Assembly (NCBI RefSeq): GCF_001642475.1
Contig: NW_019173935.1
Location: forward strand, 434,001 to 498,000
Direction of reading: 5' to 3'
From: Fonsecaea monophora
Lineage: Eukaryota; Ascomycota; Eurotiomycetes; Chaetothyriales; Herpotrichiellaceae
DNA length: 64,000 nt
The position numbers and the translations under genes were made by a program. Positions within the stretch are counted from its first letter, which is position 1. The number at the start of each line of letters is the position of its first letter. A model generated the notes under the pieces. It did no database searches, was not told the origin of the DNA, and saw only the letters and a program-made list of their open reading frames with translations. This document shows, piece by piece, positions 1 through 9,322 of the stretch.

Positions 1-1557
1 GACGAAGATCTGCTTGTTGAACTCGATAAAGTTGTCCAAGCCAACCAGTTAGCCTTTCTCCCTTTTGCTCGAAGCAATCGAGCTGCGACTGAGCTGTTGG
101 AGAACTACCCAGGGCTGTTAGGTCAGATCGAGGCTGGCCGGCAGACCAGGATAGATTCTATGAGGCTAAGATCAAGACTGATTGAAGACGAGGGACGGTT
201 TGCAGCATCAATGAGGTCGCGATACGGAAGCCTGGAACGCGCGAGCTGCTCGCCCCACAACAAGAACTCCTTACCAACGCCCGTGGATTCATCACCACCT
301 AGTACTCCAAGCCGCAGCCCTGCGATCAAAGCAAACGACGCAGAGGATGACCTCCCATTCGACATGGATGGCGAGGACCCAGAGCTGGCCCCAGCGTCGA
401 ATAGCGAAAAGACCCTGCATGCTCCCGGCAGAAAGGAGCTGTCTCTTGGGCGTGCCGCTTCTTCTGCAACAACAAAACTCCCCGTAAATGATTCACCCCC
501 TTTGTTGACGAGGTCGCGGGAAGCAATTTCCAGTTCGCTAAGGTTCAATGATGAAGACTCACCTGAGTCCGCTATCATTGGAACAGCTACCAATGGTTTT
601 GCGGCACAGAGAACTGCATGGAGGGTTCCTACTCAAGGTGTCAAGAAAGACGGTCTCAAGGACATTATGGAGCAAGCCTCAGCTGCGCGAGTGTCGAATT
701 TGACTCAGGCAATGCAGACTGCTTCAACGGGATCAAAGGCAAATGCCAAAGTTTCACAGAAGGAACGCAAGCGGCAGCAACAACAAACCAAAGAGCAAAG
801 TACCAACCCCTCGGGTCTCTCGGCCGTCAAATCTACGACAAACAGTCCCTCTTCGCCATGGCAGGCAATTGCAAAGACTACCAAGCCCAATTCCTCACCG
901 ACTGTATTTGCACCAATCGAGGCGGTCAAAGAGGCTGCTGTGAAGCAGCCAATGACAATGCGTCAGACCGTTGCCCGAGGCACCTCAACCACCGGTTCAT
1001 CCCCTAACGGATCAGCTGGTGCGGGACCTGCAATCGGTCTCACAGCTCCTTCCAAGCCGGCAGCTCCGCAAATCCAATCGATCCGTCATACACCACTGCC
1101 AACGAGGGCCTCAGCGGTTGACGCACGCACATCAATGGCTGAGATCTTGGCTCAACAGCAAATAGAAAAGATTGCGGTCAAGGAGGCGATAGCGAAGAAG
1201 TCCCTTCAAGAGATCCAGCAAGAGCAGGAATTTCAGGAATGGTGGGACAATGAGAGTCGGCGAGTGCAGGAACAAGAAGCGCAGGCCAACGCGGCCGCTA
1301 CCGCTCGTCGTGGAAAAGGCGGCCGTGGACGAGGGGGCCATCGTCGAGGGGGGCCACAGGGGAAAACATCGACAGTTGTTGAGGCTGGTGAGCAGCAGAA
1401 GAAATCTTCAATGGGCTCGGCCTCGGTGAGACAGGAATCTGGATCAGGACGAGGAATTGGGCCAAGTAATGGGCAGCGAGGCAGTGCCAGCAGTGCACGA
1501 GCCCGGGGTCAAGGGAAACCGCAGCATTCTCATCGAGGGGCAAGGCATCAATCATGA
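1..1557 (+). CDS. IBtk-like BTB/ankyrin/RCC1 protein, C-terminal part (5' end outside window)
   Basis: The frame is open from base 1 and ends at TGA 1555-1557, so the gene enters the window already in its coding region. The visible 518 residues open with an acidic helical stretch (DEDLLVELDKVVQANQ), followed by a basic helix around MRLRSRLIEDEGRFAASMRSR and then a long Ser/Pro-rich disordered region. Near the end are SPWQAIAK, SMAEILAQQQ and a helix ending QEFQEWWDNESRR, and then a Gly/Arg-rich RGG-like tail. I recognise this order from the C-terminus of fungal proteins annotated as BTB/ankyrin proteins similar to inhibitor of Bruton's tyrosine kinase. The BTB and ankyrin domains would lie upstream and cannot be seen. 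The family is thought to act as a Cullin-3 adaptor; that role is inferred here. The RGG tail suggests RNA or protein binding. Confidence 0.8.
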   Translation, partial: DEDLLVELDKVVQANQLAFLPFARSNRAATELLENYPGLLGQIEAGRQTRIDSMRLRSRLIEDEGRFAASMRSRYGSLERASCSPHNKNSLPTPVDSSPPSTPSRSPAIKANDAEDDLPFDMDGEDPELAPASNSEKTLHAPGRKELSLGRAASSATTKLPVNDSPPLLTRSREAISSSLRFNDEDSPESAIIGTATNGFAAQRTAWRVPTQGVKKDGLKDIMEQASAARVSNLTQAMQTASTGSKANAKVSQKERKRQQQQTKEQSTNPSGLSAVKSTTNSPSSPWQAIAKTTKPNSSPTVFAPIEAVKEAAVKQPMTMRQTVARGTSTTGSSPNGSAGAGPAIGLTAPSKPAAPQIQSIRHTPLPTRASAVDARTSMAEILAQQQIEKIAVKEAIAKKSLQEIQQEQEFQEWWDNESRRVQEQEAQANAAATARRGKGGRGRGGHRRGGPQGKTSTVVEAGEQQKKSSMGSASVRQESGSGRGIGPSNGQRGSASSARARGQGKPQHSHRGARHQS

Positions 1558-3159
1558 AGGAGTCATAGAGGCCCAGAGAGGGACACGATTTTGGAGAAAG
1601 AGTTTTTGTACATCATGATAGAAGGGATTTGCTTCTGTAGGGGCGTGGGAGAGTCGCCAGTTGTATCGAAACACGCTAACAGTGGCTGAACAAGGAAATG
1701 CTTCTTTTGCCCTGGTCCCAATCAACCTGGGGCCTTTCAGTCCCATGAGGTGCATTAGCAGAGGAATGGTCCTCCTCATTGGCAGTATTCTTCCTGGCGA
1801 CAGACGACTAAGGGGAATGAACATCTGTGCTCGTAGAAGTCCTCGGGTAACCAGGTCCTGCATCAACAAAGATGTCGTGCCATACCAGACACGGAAAAGC
1901 TCCAGCGGCCTGGCAGTTCAGATTCGTTCTAGCACCGGCACTTTGCAGCGGCCCGCACACAAAAGGGCCGCACGCGTGTTTGCCTGGAAGAAACAAGGAA
2001 CAATAGAAAGCTGAAGATCAAGGCTAATGGCATAAACGACAAACCTCACCACTGATGCCTTGGAATAGCCAAAGGGGAGCCTACAGGTAACAGGCAGCAA
2101 GGAGCACACACAAGGAAATTCTTTCCTGGTTTGTTCCAATCGACCCTCCAGCGTGCTGTGGAGAAGAAGCCCCGGCTGGATTGACGAGGATCCATCCAGT
2201 CAGCCTTGGTGATTTTCTCGAGACAGCAATAATGACTCTGAACGGACCATTCGAGGGGGCGCTGTGGTGATATTTCCCCCCTTTTGTACCAAATGAGGAC
2301 CTTGGAATCAGCCTTAGTGCCACGGGGAAGCAGAAGTTGGCGTAGCCACGGGCGGATTCGGGACGAGGTGGATTGATGGGGTTCGCAAATCGATTGGGTT
2401 GAGCCATCGCCAGCAGATCATTTGCGCGAAGGAAGAGGACGGGCTTCTGCGTTTGAAGCGGGGAAGGAATATGAATGGTAGAATGAGAGGGAGTTGACGA
2501 CCTAAATCGACATGTGGCCTTGCGAGATGTCGACATTTTCGAGATTGTGTGCGTGGGAGAATCTCAATCGCCAGACAAGGAGGCATGGGGGGGACGTGAC
2601 GGCACGGCGGCACGACAGAAAGACGCATGTCAGTCAAAATAAAGCAGCCTATGGGGCACACTTGGATGGGGGTTCCATCCACAGGGATTAAGGTACGATG
2701 CAGGCCATGCAGGCGATGCAGGCATTACCCAGGGTCGTGCATATGGGGACATAATATGATAGATGGCTAGTAGTAACAAAAAAGAAGACGGGGAATAAGA
2801 GCGGTGATGAGAGGGAGTATCTGCAGGTGAGAAGAGTGTAGTGAGCAAGAAAGAGCTGCAGGGAGAAGAAGAGGTGAACGAGTCCTCTCGGTATACGGTA
2901 CTCCTGCTCCTCTTCACCGCAGCCGTTGTTTGGACGTTTTTCCCTTCACCGGCCAGCCCACCGCAGGCACCACAGGCACCGCAGGCCACCGCAGGCCACC
3001 ATACAAGTACTCGTACTCCCGTAGACAGGGCCAAGAGATCGTACAGTTAGTCAGGTACTAAACTCGTTTGGTTCAACAGCTCCCACCCTCTCTGCCCACC
3101 CTGCCCACCCGCCCCCAGAGCGCATGATGCGTGAAACCTGCTACTACTACGGCTGCGCT

Positions 3160-3179
3160 CTGCTGCTGCTGCTGCTGCT
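3160..3179 (+). repeat. (CTG)n microsatellite
   Basis: Six uninterrupted CTG units plus CT, in the noncoding region upstream of ATG13. Confidence 0.9.
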
Positions 3180-3682
3180 TCTCCTGCTGGCCATCCGCCC
3201 TCGATATACATTTTTCCCGACATTCGATGACTCTTCCAGTACTTATCTCTTCCCTTTCTGTCTCCCACCTCATCGTCCTCAGTCCTGCTCCACCCCCATC
3301 CTGACTCCTGCTCGTGGTTGCCTGCTCACCTCTATCCTCTCACTTCATCGCCTTCGCATGACCCCAATCTGACCCTGGTCCAAAGTACCTCACGCCGCCT
3401 GCCCGCGCGACCTCCAATCACATGCGGCCTTCGTCATATGCCCACGACTCGAGACCATCTTGAACGGAAGCACCTCAAACCCTCAACCACATAACTCTCT
3501 CGCTGACCATTTCCATCCCACTTTATCCTTCTTCTCGGTCCGACGCCACAATGGCCCCTTCATCGACTTAGTCTGGTCTTTTAATTACGTCCATCAGCCT
3601 TGTACATCAAAGTCCCAGATGCCTTGACCGCTACCCTCACCTGCGCCAGGACTGCTGCATACGTTTTGTGGATATCACATCA

Positions 3683-3763
3683 ATGAAGAGCAATGGATGG
3701 CTACCGAATACCCATCAGTCCCAACTCACCCCTTCAACGCTAAGCCAGGCACACTGGGAGTGA
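3683..3763 (+). promoter_or_regulatory. Upstream ORF before ATG13 (26 codons)
   Basis: An ATG at 3683 opens a 26-codon frame starting MKSNGWLP and ending at TGA 3761-3763, 45 bp before the ATG13 start codon. If the transcript begins upstream of 3683, scanning ribosomes would meet this ORF first, which could damp ATG13 translation. The transcript start is not known, so the role is inference. Confidence 0.4.
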
Positions 3764-3808
3764 AAATAACAGCACCCAATTTACGTTCAAGATCCCGTTT
3801 GACGCAAT

Positions 3809-6586
3809 ATGCATCAACACCCTCGTCCGCCTCCTCTCACAGCATCCCCCGCCGCCTCTGAGCAAACAAACCCTAGCCGCACCAACAATCCAAGAGATCG
3901 AGACGTCCTGGCTCTCCGAACAAACTCTCCTCTCACCCAAGGCTCCGGTTCGTCCGAGGACTTTGCTTCTGCCCGTCAAGATCAACCTGCGGACAACCCC
4001 GGCGTCCAAATGCAGAGGCTCAATCAGGTCATCCAGAACTTCCATACCAAGTCCGCCTTGATCATCCTGCAGTCTCGGGTCGAATTAGCACCGGCCTACT
4101 CTCAGAAGACGAACGATAAGAGAGTGAATCGGTGGTTCAACATTGACATTGAGGAAACGGATGAGTACAAAGATGACATCAAGAGGTGGAAGACATGCGA
4201 TGTCGATTCCAATAGGCCTCCTCCGTTGGTCATTGAGGTTTTCCTGAGCACCGAGTCCTTGCAACAAGGCCAGCGACTGGTCATTGTGGACGAAGACGGC
4301 AAGAGATGGGATGTCATGAATACCTTGATGTCAGCCCATAGTGCTTTGCGCGGGAACCAGCGTCGAATGGCGGACATGGATGAAGTCATCCTCGAGCGGT
4401 GGACTATAGAACTCGGTGAACCGACAGCTCCCATCCCTGCAGATCTCGCTATGGTGCTGCCACTGGTTTACAAAAAGAGCATTGTTTTCTTCAGATCTCT
4501 CTACACCTACAGCAATTTCCTGCCAGCTTGGAAATTGTCAAGGAAGATTGGCAAAGGACGCTCACACATGGCGATGAAGCTGGGCTATAGATTGGTCGAC
4601 GGCTCTCACATGCGGAGCTTGTCTCGCTCCGACAATCTGGGCACGCGACTCTTCGACAGCAACTCGGGCGTCTTGTTGTCCTATGATTTTGGTATAACAG
4701 ATTCACCTGCTGGTCCTTTTTCTGTCAAGGTTGATTACCGCCAAAACTGTGATTTTCGGATAGACGACTCCGAGGAGTTATTGAGCTCTCGGTTTTTGGG
4801 CGCTGATGATGAGCTATTTCGGCCTTCATTACCCAGCGAGAAGACGCCCAGGACAGAAATTGGATCTTTGCCTGCAGATCGACGACAGAGGCTACTGGAA
4901 CAAGCAGAGCTGGGTCATGCATATGGGAGTCTGACAAGCTTCCACCAAGCAGGTATTGCTACCGGAACCGATCCAATTTCTGCTTTGCGAAACGCTCAAG
5001 ACTTCAATGCAAGCTCTCCTCCTACTCCTGAACCAGCAAGGCCAGCTGTGCCCTTGCAGGCAGCAGGCCAAACCTCGCGCAATTCTCTCAGAAATGCAGC
5101 GTTCAACCGGCGAAGTTCAACTTCGTTCTCCGTCCAGCCTTTTAAGACACCCACTTTGTCAGCATCTCCACTGGGCGTTTCTCCCATGGCCAGTTCGCCA
5201 AGAACCCATTCTGCACGAATTCCCGTCCTGGGCTCCTTGACGGAAGAGGGTATTCCTTCCTCCACAGCGGCCCCTGTTACTCTGGCCGGGCGACGAGCTG
5301 GATCTCTTGCCTCGGACAACGCCATCGCCTCTTCCACCTCAAGTTCTCCAAAACCCGCTCCTGTCACGAGATATAGTAGTAGTTTTAGCCACAGACGAGC
5401 TCGGCTTTCTTCGGGAGGAACAACTGTACGAACAGATGAAGATCAGACGAGCAGTGGAAGAGGAAGTGCCACCTCGTCTGCTCAGCCTGGTTCGGGACTG
5501 ATGACAGAGGGACCCACAGCAGGTGGCAGCTCGGGTTCAATGGGAGATGACGACGGAGAGAATATCTCGAGTTTCTTGAAGATGCTGGAACAGCAAAAGG
5601 ACCTTCTCACTCCTACAACCACGACGGCTGCCGAAGCAAACACGAGGAGAACTGCCGCTGCGCTGAATCGATATCACAGAATGCGAGATTCCAATGCTGC
5701 TTTGTCGGATTCTATGACGTCGTCGTTGATGTTGCAGAGATCGTCGGCATCGTCCAGTCGACAATTGTCTGGGGTTCCTCCTATGGTAGCGGGCACCTCT
5801 ATGTCCACCTCGTCCTCTCCTGGAAAGCCAATCTCACCTCACACACCGCACACTCCCTTTGCTCCGTCTCGACTTAGCGCTGCTTACAGCCATGATGACG
5901 CTGACGAGCCGCACCGTCTGGCTCCCGAAGAGCCACCATCACCGTCCGAAGCTACAACAGAGGAGACTGCACACGCTCAGTCAACCTCCAATGTTCCTGC
6001 CATCGATATTCCCAGCTCCCCCAGGCCTTTTTCGTCGTACCAACGTTCAAGTTCTGCTCAGCGCAGACCATTGAGCTCAGACGAAGACATTGGTGATCTA
6101 TATGGGATGCGAAGTGCCAGCATGGGAGCTGATCGTCGGGGTCACCGCCGGGAATCTGCCCAAGATCATGCCAATGGGGCCGTCGCAGATGGACAGATAC
6201 CAATCCAACCACCGTCCATCGGGTCACCTCGACGATCGTCCCAAGTCCATCGCCATTCGGGTCTGGCGACAGCCCTTACGAACGATGACGGCGCTTCCGA
6301 GAATTCTGGCTCGGGTCGATCCACCGCTTACCGCAATCAGGTTACAGCCGCCAGAAACGGCATTGGACGACGAGCCACACCACCTACAGGATCAACATCA
6401 AGCATGGGCGGAACTCGAGGCAGTATTGATCCCGGGGGCAGCAGTGGCAGCGTCCCATGGCGAGGAAGAAGCAGTGGGAGTCGACCCGAAAACCGATTCG
6501 ACGATGACGATCTTCTACCATTCGCAATGGAAAAAAGCGATTTTAACACGGCCGGGAGGGCAGGTGATGGAAGTTGCCGAGAATAG
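3809..6586 (+). CDS. atg13: Autophagy-related protein 13 (Atg13)
   Basis: A single-exon gene of 925 codons. Atg13 is the regulatory subunit of the Atg1 kinase complex at the phagophore assembly site; TOR-dependent phosphorylation controls its assembly with Atg1 and Atg17. The N-terminal HORMA domain spans about residues 68-300 and begins with the family-typical NQVIQNFHTKSALIILQSRVEL, RVNRWFNIDIEETDEYKDDI and RPPPLVIEVFL blocks (each shown in part), followed by VILERWTIELG. The remaining two thirds is Ser/Pro-rich and disordered, as expected for the phospho-regulated Atg17/Atg1-binding region. The C-terminus keeps the motif DDLLPFAMEKSDF, close to the EPLLFAMSDF tail seen in other fungal Atg13 proteins. 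The length fits filamentous fungi (about 900-1000 aa). The ATG at 3809 lies a short distance before the HORMA domain and has no competing in-frame ATG upstream. The neighbour downstream is convergent. Confidence 0.95.
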   Translation: MHQHPRPPPLTASPAASEQTNPSRTNNPRDRDVLALRTNSPLTQGSGSSEDFASARQDQPADNPGVQMQRLNQVIQNFHTKSALIILQSRVELAPAYSQKTNDKRVNRWFNIDIEETDEYKDDIKRWKTCDVDSNRPPPLVIEVFLSTESLQQGQRLVIVDEDGKRWDVMNTLMSAHSALRGNQRRMADMDEVILERWTIELGEPTAPIPADLAMVLPLVYKKSIVFFRSLYTYSNFLPAWKLSRKIGKGRSHMAMKLGYRLVDGSHMRSLSRSDNLGTRLFDSNSGVLLSYDFGITDSPAGPFSVKVDYRQNCDFRIDDSEELLSSRFLGADDELFRPSLPSEKTPRTEIGSLPADRRQRLLEQAELGHAYGSLTSFHQAGIATGTDPISALRNAQDFNASSPPTPEPARPAVPLQAAGQTSRNSLRNAAFNRRSSTSFSVQPFKTPTLSASPLGVSPMASSPRTHSARIPVLGSLTEEGIPSSTAAPVTLAGRRAGSLASDNAIASSTSSSPKPAPVTRYSSSFSHRRARLSSGGTTVRTDEDQTSSGRGSATSSAQPGSGLMTEGPTAGGSSGSMGDDDGENISSFLKMLEQQKDLLTPTTTTAAEANTRRTAAALNRYHRMRDSNAALSDSMTSSLMLQRSSASSSRQLSGVPPMVAGTSMSTSSSPGKPISPHTPHTPFAPSRLSAAYSHDDADEPHRLAPEEPPSPSEATTEETAHAQSTSNVPAIDIPSSPRPFSSYQRSSSAQRRPLSSDEDIGDLYGMRSASMGADRRGHRRESAQDHANGAVADGQIPIQPPSIGSPRRSSQVHRHSGLATALTNDDGASENSGSGRSTAYRNQVTAARNGIGRRATPPTGSTSSMGGTRGSIDPGGSSGSVPWRGRSSGSRPENRFDDDDLLPFAMEKSDFNTAGRAGDGSCRE

Positions 6587-7518
6587 ATCATCACTGTGCC
6601 CTGGGGAAGCCTGGCTCAGCGAGTGCATCGACCCGAATGTGCATAAGATGCCACATAAAGATCAATTCGGGCGTGAAATGATAGAAGAGCTCCACGACCA
6701 CGGAGCCAACGAACTTTTGGGCTTCTGCGCTGGTGTTTCAAAATGGGTGGATATTTTGATTGGCGTTATGACTACGGATGGATCCTTGTGTTTACGAGTG
6801 TCAAGTCTTCTGTTTTGTTTTTCGGCGGCGTCGGGCTCGACCCACAGGATGTGTTATATTCTGTCAATGAGCGTTTCAGCGCAATCTACGTTGCAACCGA
6901 GGGAAGGCTGGTTTGACTTCTCACCAGTTGAGTGGCGGGAATTGGGTCGTCGATGTGCCAATACAAGGATCGATGGGAAATATGCGGAACCGGGCTGGTC
7001 GGAGCTGGGCATCGATTGGATAAGGGGGTGCTGCTCGACTGATGATTGGGGGATTGCGGTTGTCTCTCGCGGGTTTTCGAGGGAAAGCTCCACAGGAGAT
7101 CTGGAGCCTGAGGTCTCGCCCATGAACCAGTCAAGAAATCTGGATATACACGTGGCAGTCACAAGAGGGCAGAAGAAGACGGACCGAGTCCAAACGTGTC
7201 TTGCAAGTTCCCGGCGTTCCCAACTGAAGTGATGACAGGCGAGACCCTTGATCGGATCGGTGGCATTGTATTTCCCAGGCCTAGATGACTTGTCGGCTGC
7301 TGTGGCGCAACTGGACGGAGGGTTTGGGACTGCAAGATTCTATAGTAAATGTATGATTTGGCCTACGCTGTGCCACCCTTTTACACTACCTATCTGCCTT
7401 CTGTCGATATCATTACTACAACCTATCTACCAATGTAGCGTGAGGGCCTAGGGATTGATTTACCTCACCGGCACTGTCACGACTGAGTACTGTACTGTCG
7501 AGCTGTGTACTACCCGTT

Positions 7519-7617
7519 TTGTACGGTGCCATGTACGGTGTTATGTACGAGGTCCGGTGTACGAAGCACCATCGTGCACCATCACACCATGTACCATGTA
7601 CCATGGTCGTACCATGT
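7519..7617. repeat. GTAC/CATG-rich imperfect inverted repeat
   Basis: The left half repeats GTACGGTG-like units and the right half repeats CACCATGTAC-like units, so the two halves are partly complementary. It could fold into a long imperfect hairpin. It has no coding signal and no recognised element family. Confidence 0.5.
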
Positions 7618-7804
7618 TCTGTGCACGAAATACTAGTGAGCGGTTTGGTATATACCGCGCAAAAGAAAATAGGTTGTTGTGTGATAGGATTGGAGTGGTT
7701 TGGATGTACTCGGCAGTGCTCAGAAGACAATTACACGGTAGATGGTAGATGGCAGATGATAGACAGTAAACATTATCAGTCAACATTAAAGGAGTGACAA
7801 GTCA

Positions 7805-7840
7805 CGCGAGCGAGAGTAACCATCTACTCACTCGCTCGTG
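7805..7840. terminator. Hairpin between convergent genes (possible 3'-end element)
   Basis: CGAGCGAG (7807-7814) pairs with CTCGCTCG (7831-7838). The stem extends outward by a C-G and a G-U pair, and inward by AGT/ACT across a two-base bulge. It lies about 280 bp past the stop of the WxxW gene. Termination in fungi does not depend on such hairpins, so the function is open. Confidence 0.3.
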
Positions 7841-8116
7841 CGTATAAGTATGTAAAACCAACAAGAGACGCCCCCTTCATCCAATCCTGAATAAAGGTCG
7901 TCTATTCCCGAGGCGCAAATGCACTCTTCCCATCATTAGATAGATAGGTAACATCAAAGTAAATCATAATTTCCTCCCATTCATCCATCTGTCGCTGTTT
8001 GACAATTTTCCTCCGGGGGATATTACTTCCCCCCAATTATCCAGATCTTGGTGTCTCGAATTCACTTCCCGCCTTGACACGTTCCCAGTGATGAGCGCAC
8101 CCGTGGACGATTGAAT

Positions 8117-9322
8117 TTAGTTTTTCCATCCAGTGCTTTGGCTTGGGACTGGGCTTGGGCTATGGCTCTTGCCTTGCCAGTCTTGCCAGCCCGACGACGT
8201 ACTGGTAGCAGAGCAGCTGGTCACCGTAGCAGTGGTGGTCTCCGACTCGGTCACCGTCGTAGTCGCAGTTTCGGTAACGTACACAGTAGAAGCGGGCGCT
8301 GTGGTAGTCACAGTGGAGGCGGGTGCTGTCTGCGTTACGTACACGGTGGTAGTGGCCGTGCTAGGAGTGCATGTGCTCTTCCAGTCATTCCATCCTGCAG
8401 ATTGCGAATGTTGAGGAGCCGGAGCAGGAGCCGGAGCGGAGCTCGATTGCCAGTCATTCCATCCCTTAGAAGACACCGGGGCTGGGGCCGGAGCGGGAGT
8501 GGTTGTCGGCTTCACGGGCGGAGCAGGAACACTAGACCACCCGCTCCACGATTGAGAGGAAGAAACGGGCGGCACGACAGAGGAAGACCAGTCATTCCAA
8601 CCTTTGCTAGTAGCTGAAGAGCTTGTCGTAGGCACAACGGGAGTCGTCGAGGTGCTCGACCAGTCGTTCCATCCTTTAGTGGTTGTGCTGCTGGTCGTAG
8701 GCACAACGGGGGTCGTCGAGGTGCTCGACCAGTCGTTCCATCCCTTAGTGGTCGTGCTGCTGGTCGTAGGAACAACGGGGGTCGTCGAAGTGCTTGACCA
8801 GTCGTTCCATCCCTTAGTGGTCGTGCTGCTGGTCGTAGGAACAACAGATGTCGAACTACTCCAGTCGTTCCACCCTTTGCTAGTGGTGCTGCTAGTTGTA
8901 GGAACAACGGAAGTCGAGCTGCTCCAGTCATTCCAGCCTTTGCTAGTCGTGCTGCTGGTTGTGGGAACAACAGGAGTCGTTGAGCTACTCCAGTCATTCC
9001 AGCCTTTGCTAGTCGTGCTACTCGTCGTAGGAACAACGGGAGTTGTCGAAGTACTCGACCAGTCGTTCCAGCCCTTGCTGCTTGTTGTGCTGCTGGCCGC
9101 TGGGCTGCTTGTGGTCGTGGTTGTAGAGACAATAGTTGTGCTTGGAGTTGACCAGTCCCCCCAACTGCTGCTTTGGGCAGGGACCGTAGAAGAATAGGTG
9201 CTGCTGGCGGCAACGGTCGTGCTCGACGAGGCCCACTCGTTCCATGAGCTTTCTTGACCACGAGGCAAGACCGCTGAGAGAGCGGGGGCGAGGAGAGAAA
9301 ATAGAACGATTGGTTTGGCCAT
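8117..9322 (-). CDS. Secreted Ser/Thr-rich protein with tandem WNDW (WxxW) repeats
   Basis: A single exon of 401 codons that I do not recognise as a named family. Residues 1-17 form a signal peptide (MAKPIVLFSLLAPALSA). The mature protein is almost wholly Ser, Thr, Pro and Val, punctuated by 14 tryptophan pairs of the form WxxW: WNEW, WGDW, ten WNDW, WSGW and WQDW. Seven or eight central copies sit in near-identical tandem units of 21-23 residues (63-69 bp) of the type SKGWNDWSS..TTPVVPTTS. Between the last repeats is a TVYVT-rich segment like those of mucin-type wall proteins. Only two cysteines are present and I see no GPI-anchor signal at the end (QSTGWKN), so a secreted or loosely wall-bound O-mannosylated protein is most likely. 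WxxW is also the acceptor motif for tryptophan C-mannosylation in animals; whether that applies in this fungus is unknown. Confidence 0.85.
   Translation of the reverse strand: MAKPIVLFSLLAPALSAVLPRGQESSWNEWASSSTTVAASSTYSSTVPAQSSSWGDWSTPSTTIVSTTTTTSSPAASSTTSSKGWNDWSSTSTTPVVPTTSSTTSKGWNDWSSSTTPVVPTTSSTTSKGWNDWSSSTSVVPTTSSTTSKGWNDWSSSTSVVPTTSSTTTKGWNDWSSTSTTPVVPTTSSTTTKGWNDWSSTSTTPVVPTTSSTTTKGWNDWSSTSTTPVVPTTSSSATSKGWNDWSSSVVPPVSSSQSWSGWSSVPAPPVKPTTTPAPAPAPVSSKGWNDWQSSSAPAPAPAPQHSQSAGWNDWKSTCTPSTATTTVYVTQTAPASTVTTTAPASTVYVTETATTTVTESETTTATVTSCSATSTSSGWQDWQGKSHSPSPVPSQSTGWKN
8590..9090 (-). repeat. Coding minisatellite of 63-69 bp units
   Basis: Successive copies of a CAGTCGTTCCA-centred unit recur about every 69 bp, some pairs nearly identical, encoding the WNDW repeats. 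Copies carry synonymous differences and 6-bp length changes, as expected from slippage or unequal exchange. Confidence 0.85.

Larger units (their letters stand above)
1558..3808. other. Intergenic region and probable ATG13 leader
   Basis: I see no convincing gene. The stretch holds short ORFs only, an ATGCAGGC-type triplication (about 2697-2727), a degenerate CACCGCAGGC repeat (about 2959-3001), a CTG microsatellite (3160-3179) and a C/T-rich leader from about 3240 to 3560. A 26-codon upstream ORF (3683-3763) lies just before ATG13. Confidence 0.6.
6587..8116. other. Intergenic region between convergent ATG13 and WxxW repeat gene
   Basis: No credible gene; the overlapping ORFs show no family similarity and no codon bias. 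It holds the 3' flanks of both neighbours, a GTAC/CATG-rich inverted-repeat segment (7519-7617) and a compact hairpin (7805-7840). Confidence 0.6.

Noticed and set aside
8604..9197. Plus-strand repeat ORF opposite the WxxW gene
   Set aside because: It is the antisense reading of the tandem repeat, begins at a non-ATG-supported position and lacks a signal peptide; the minus strand has a start, signal peptide and full structure.
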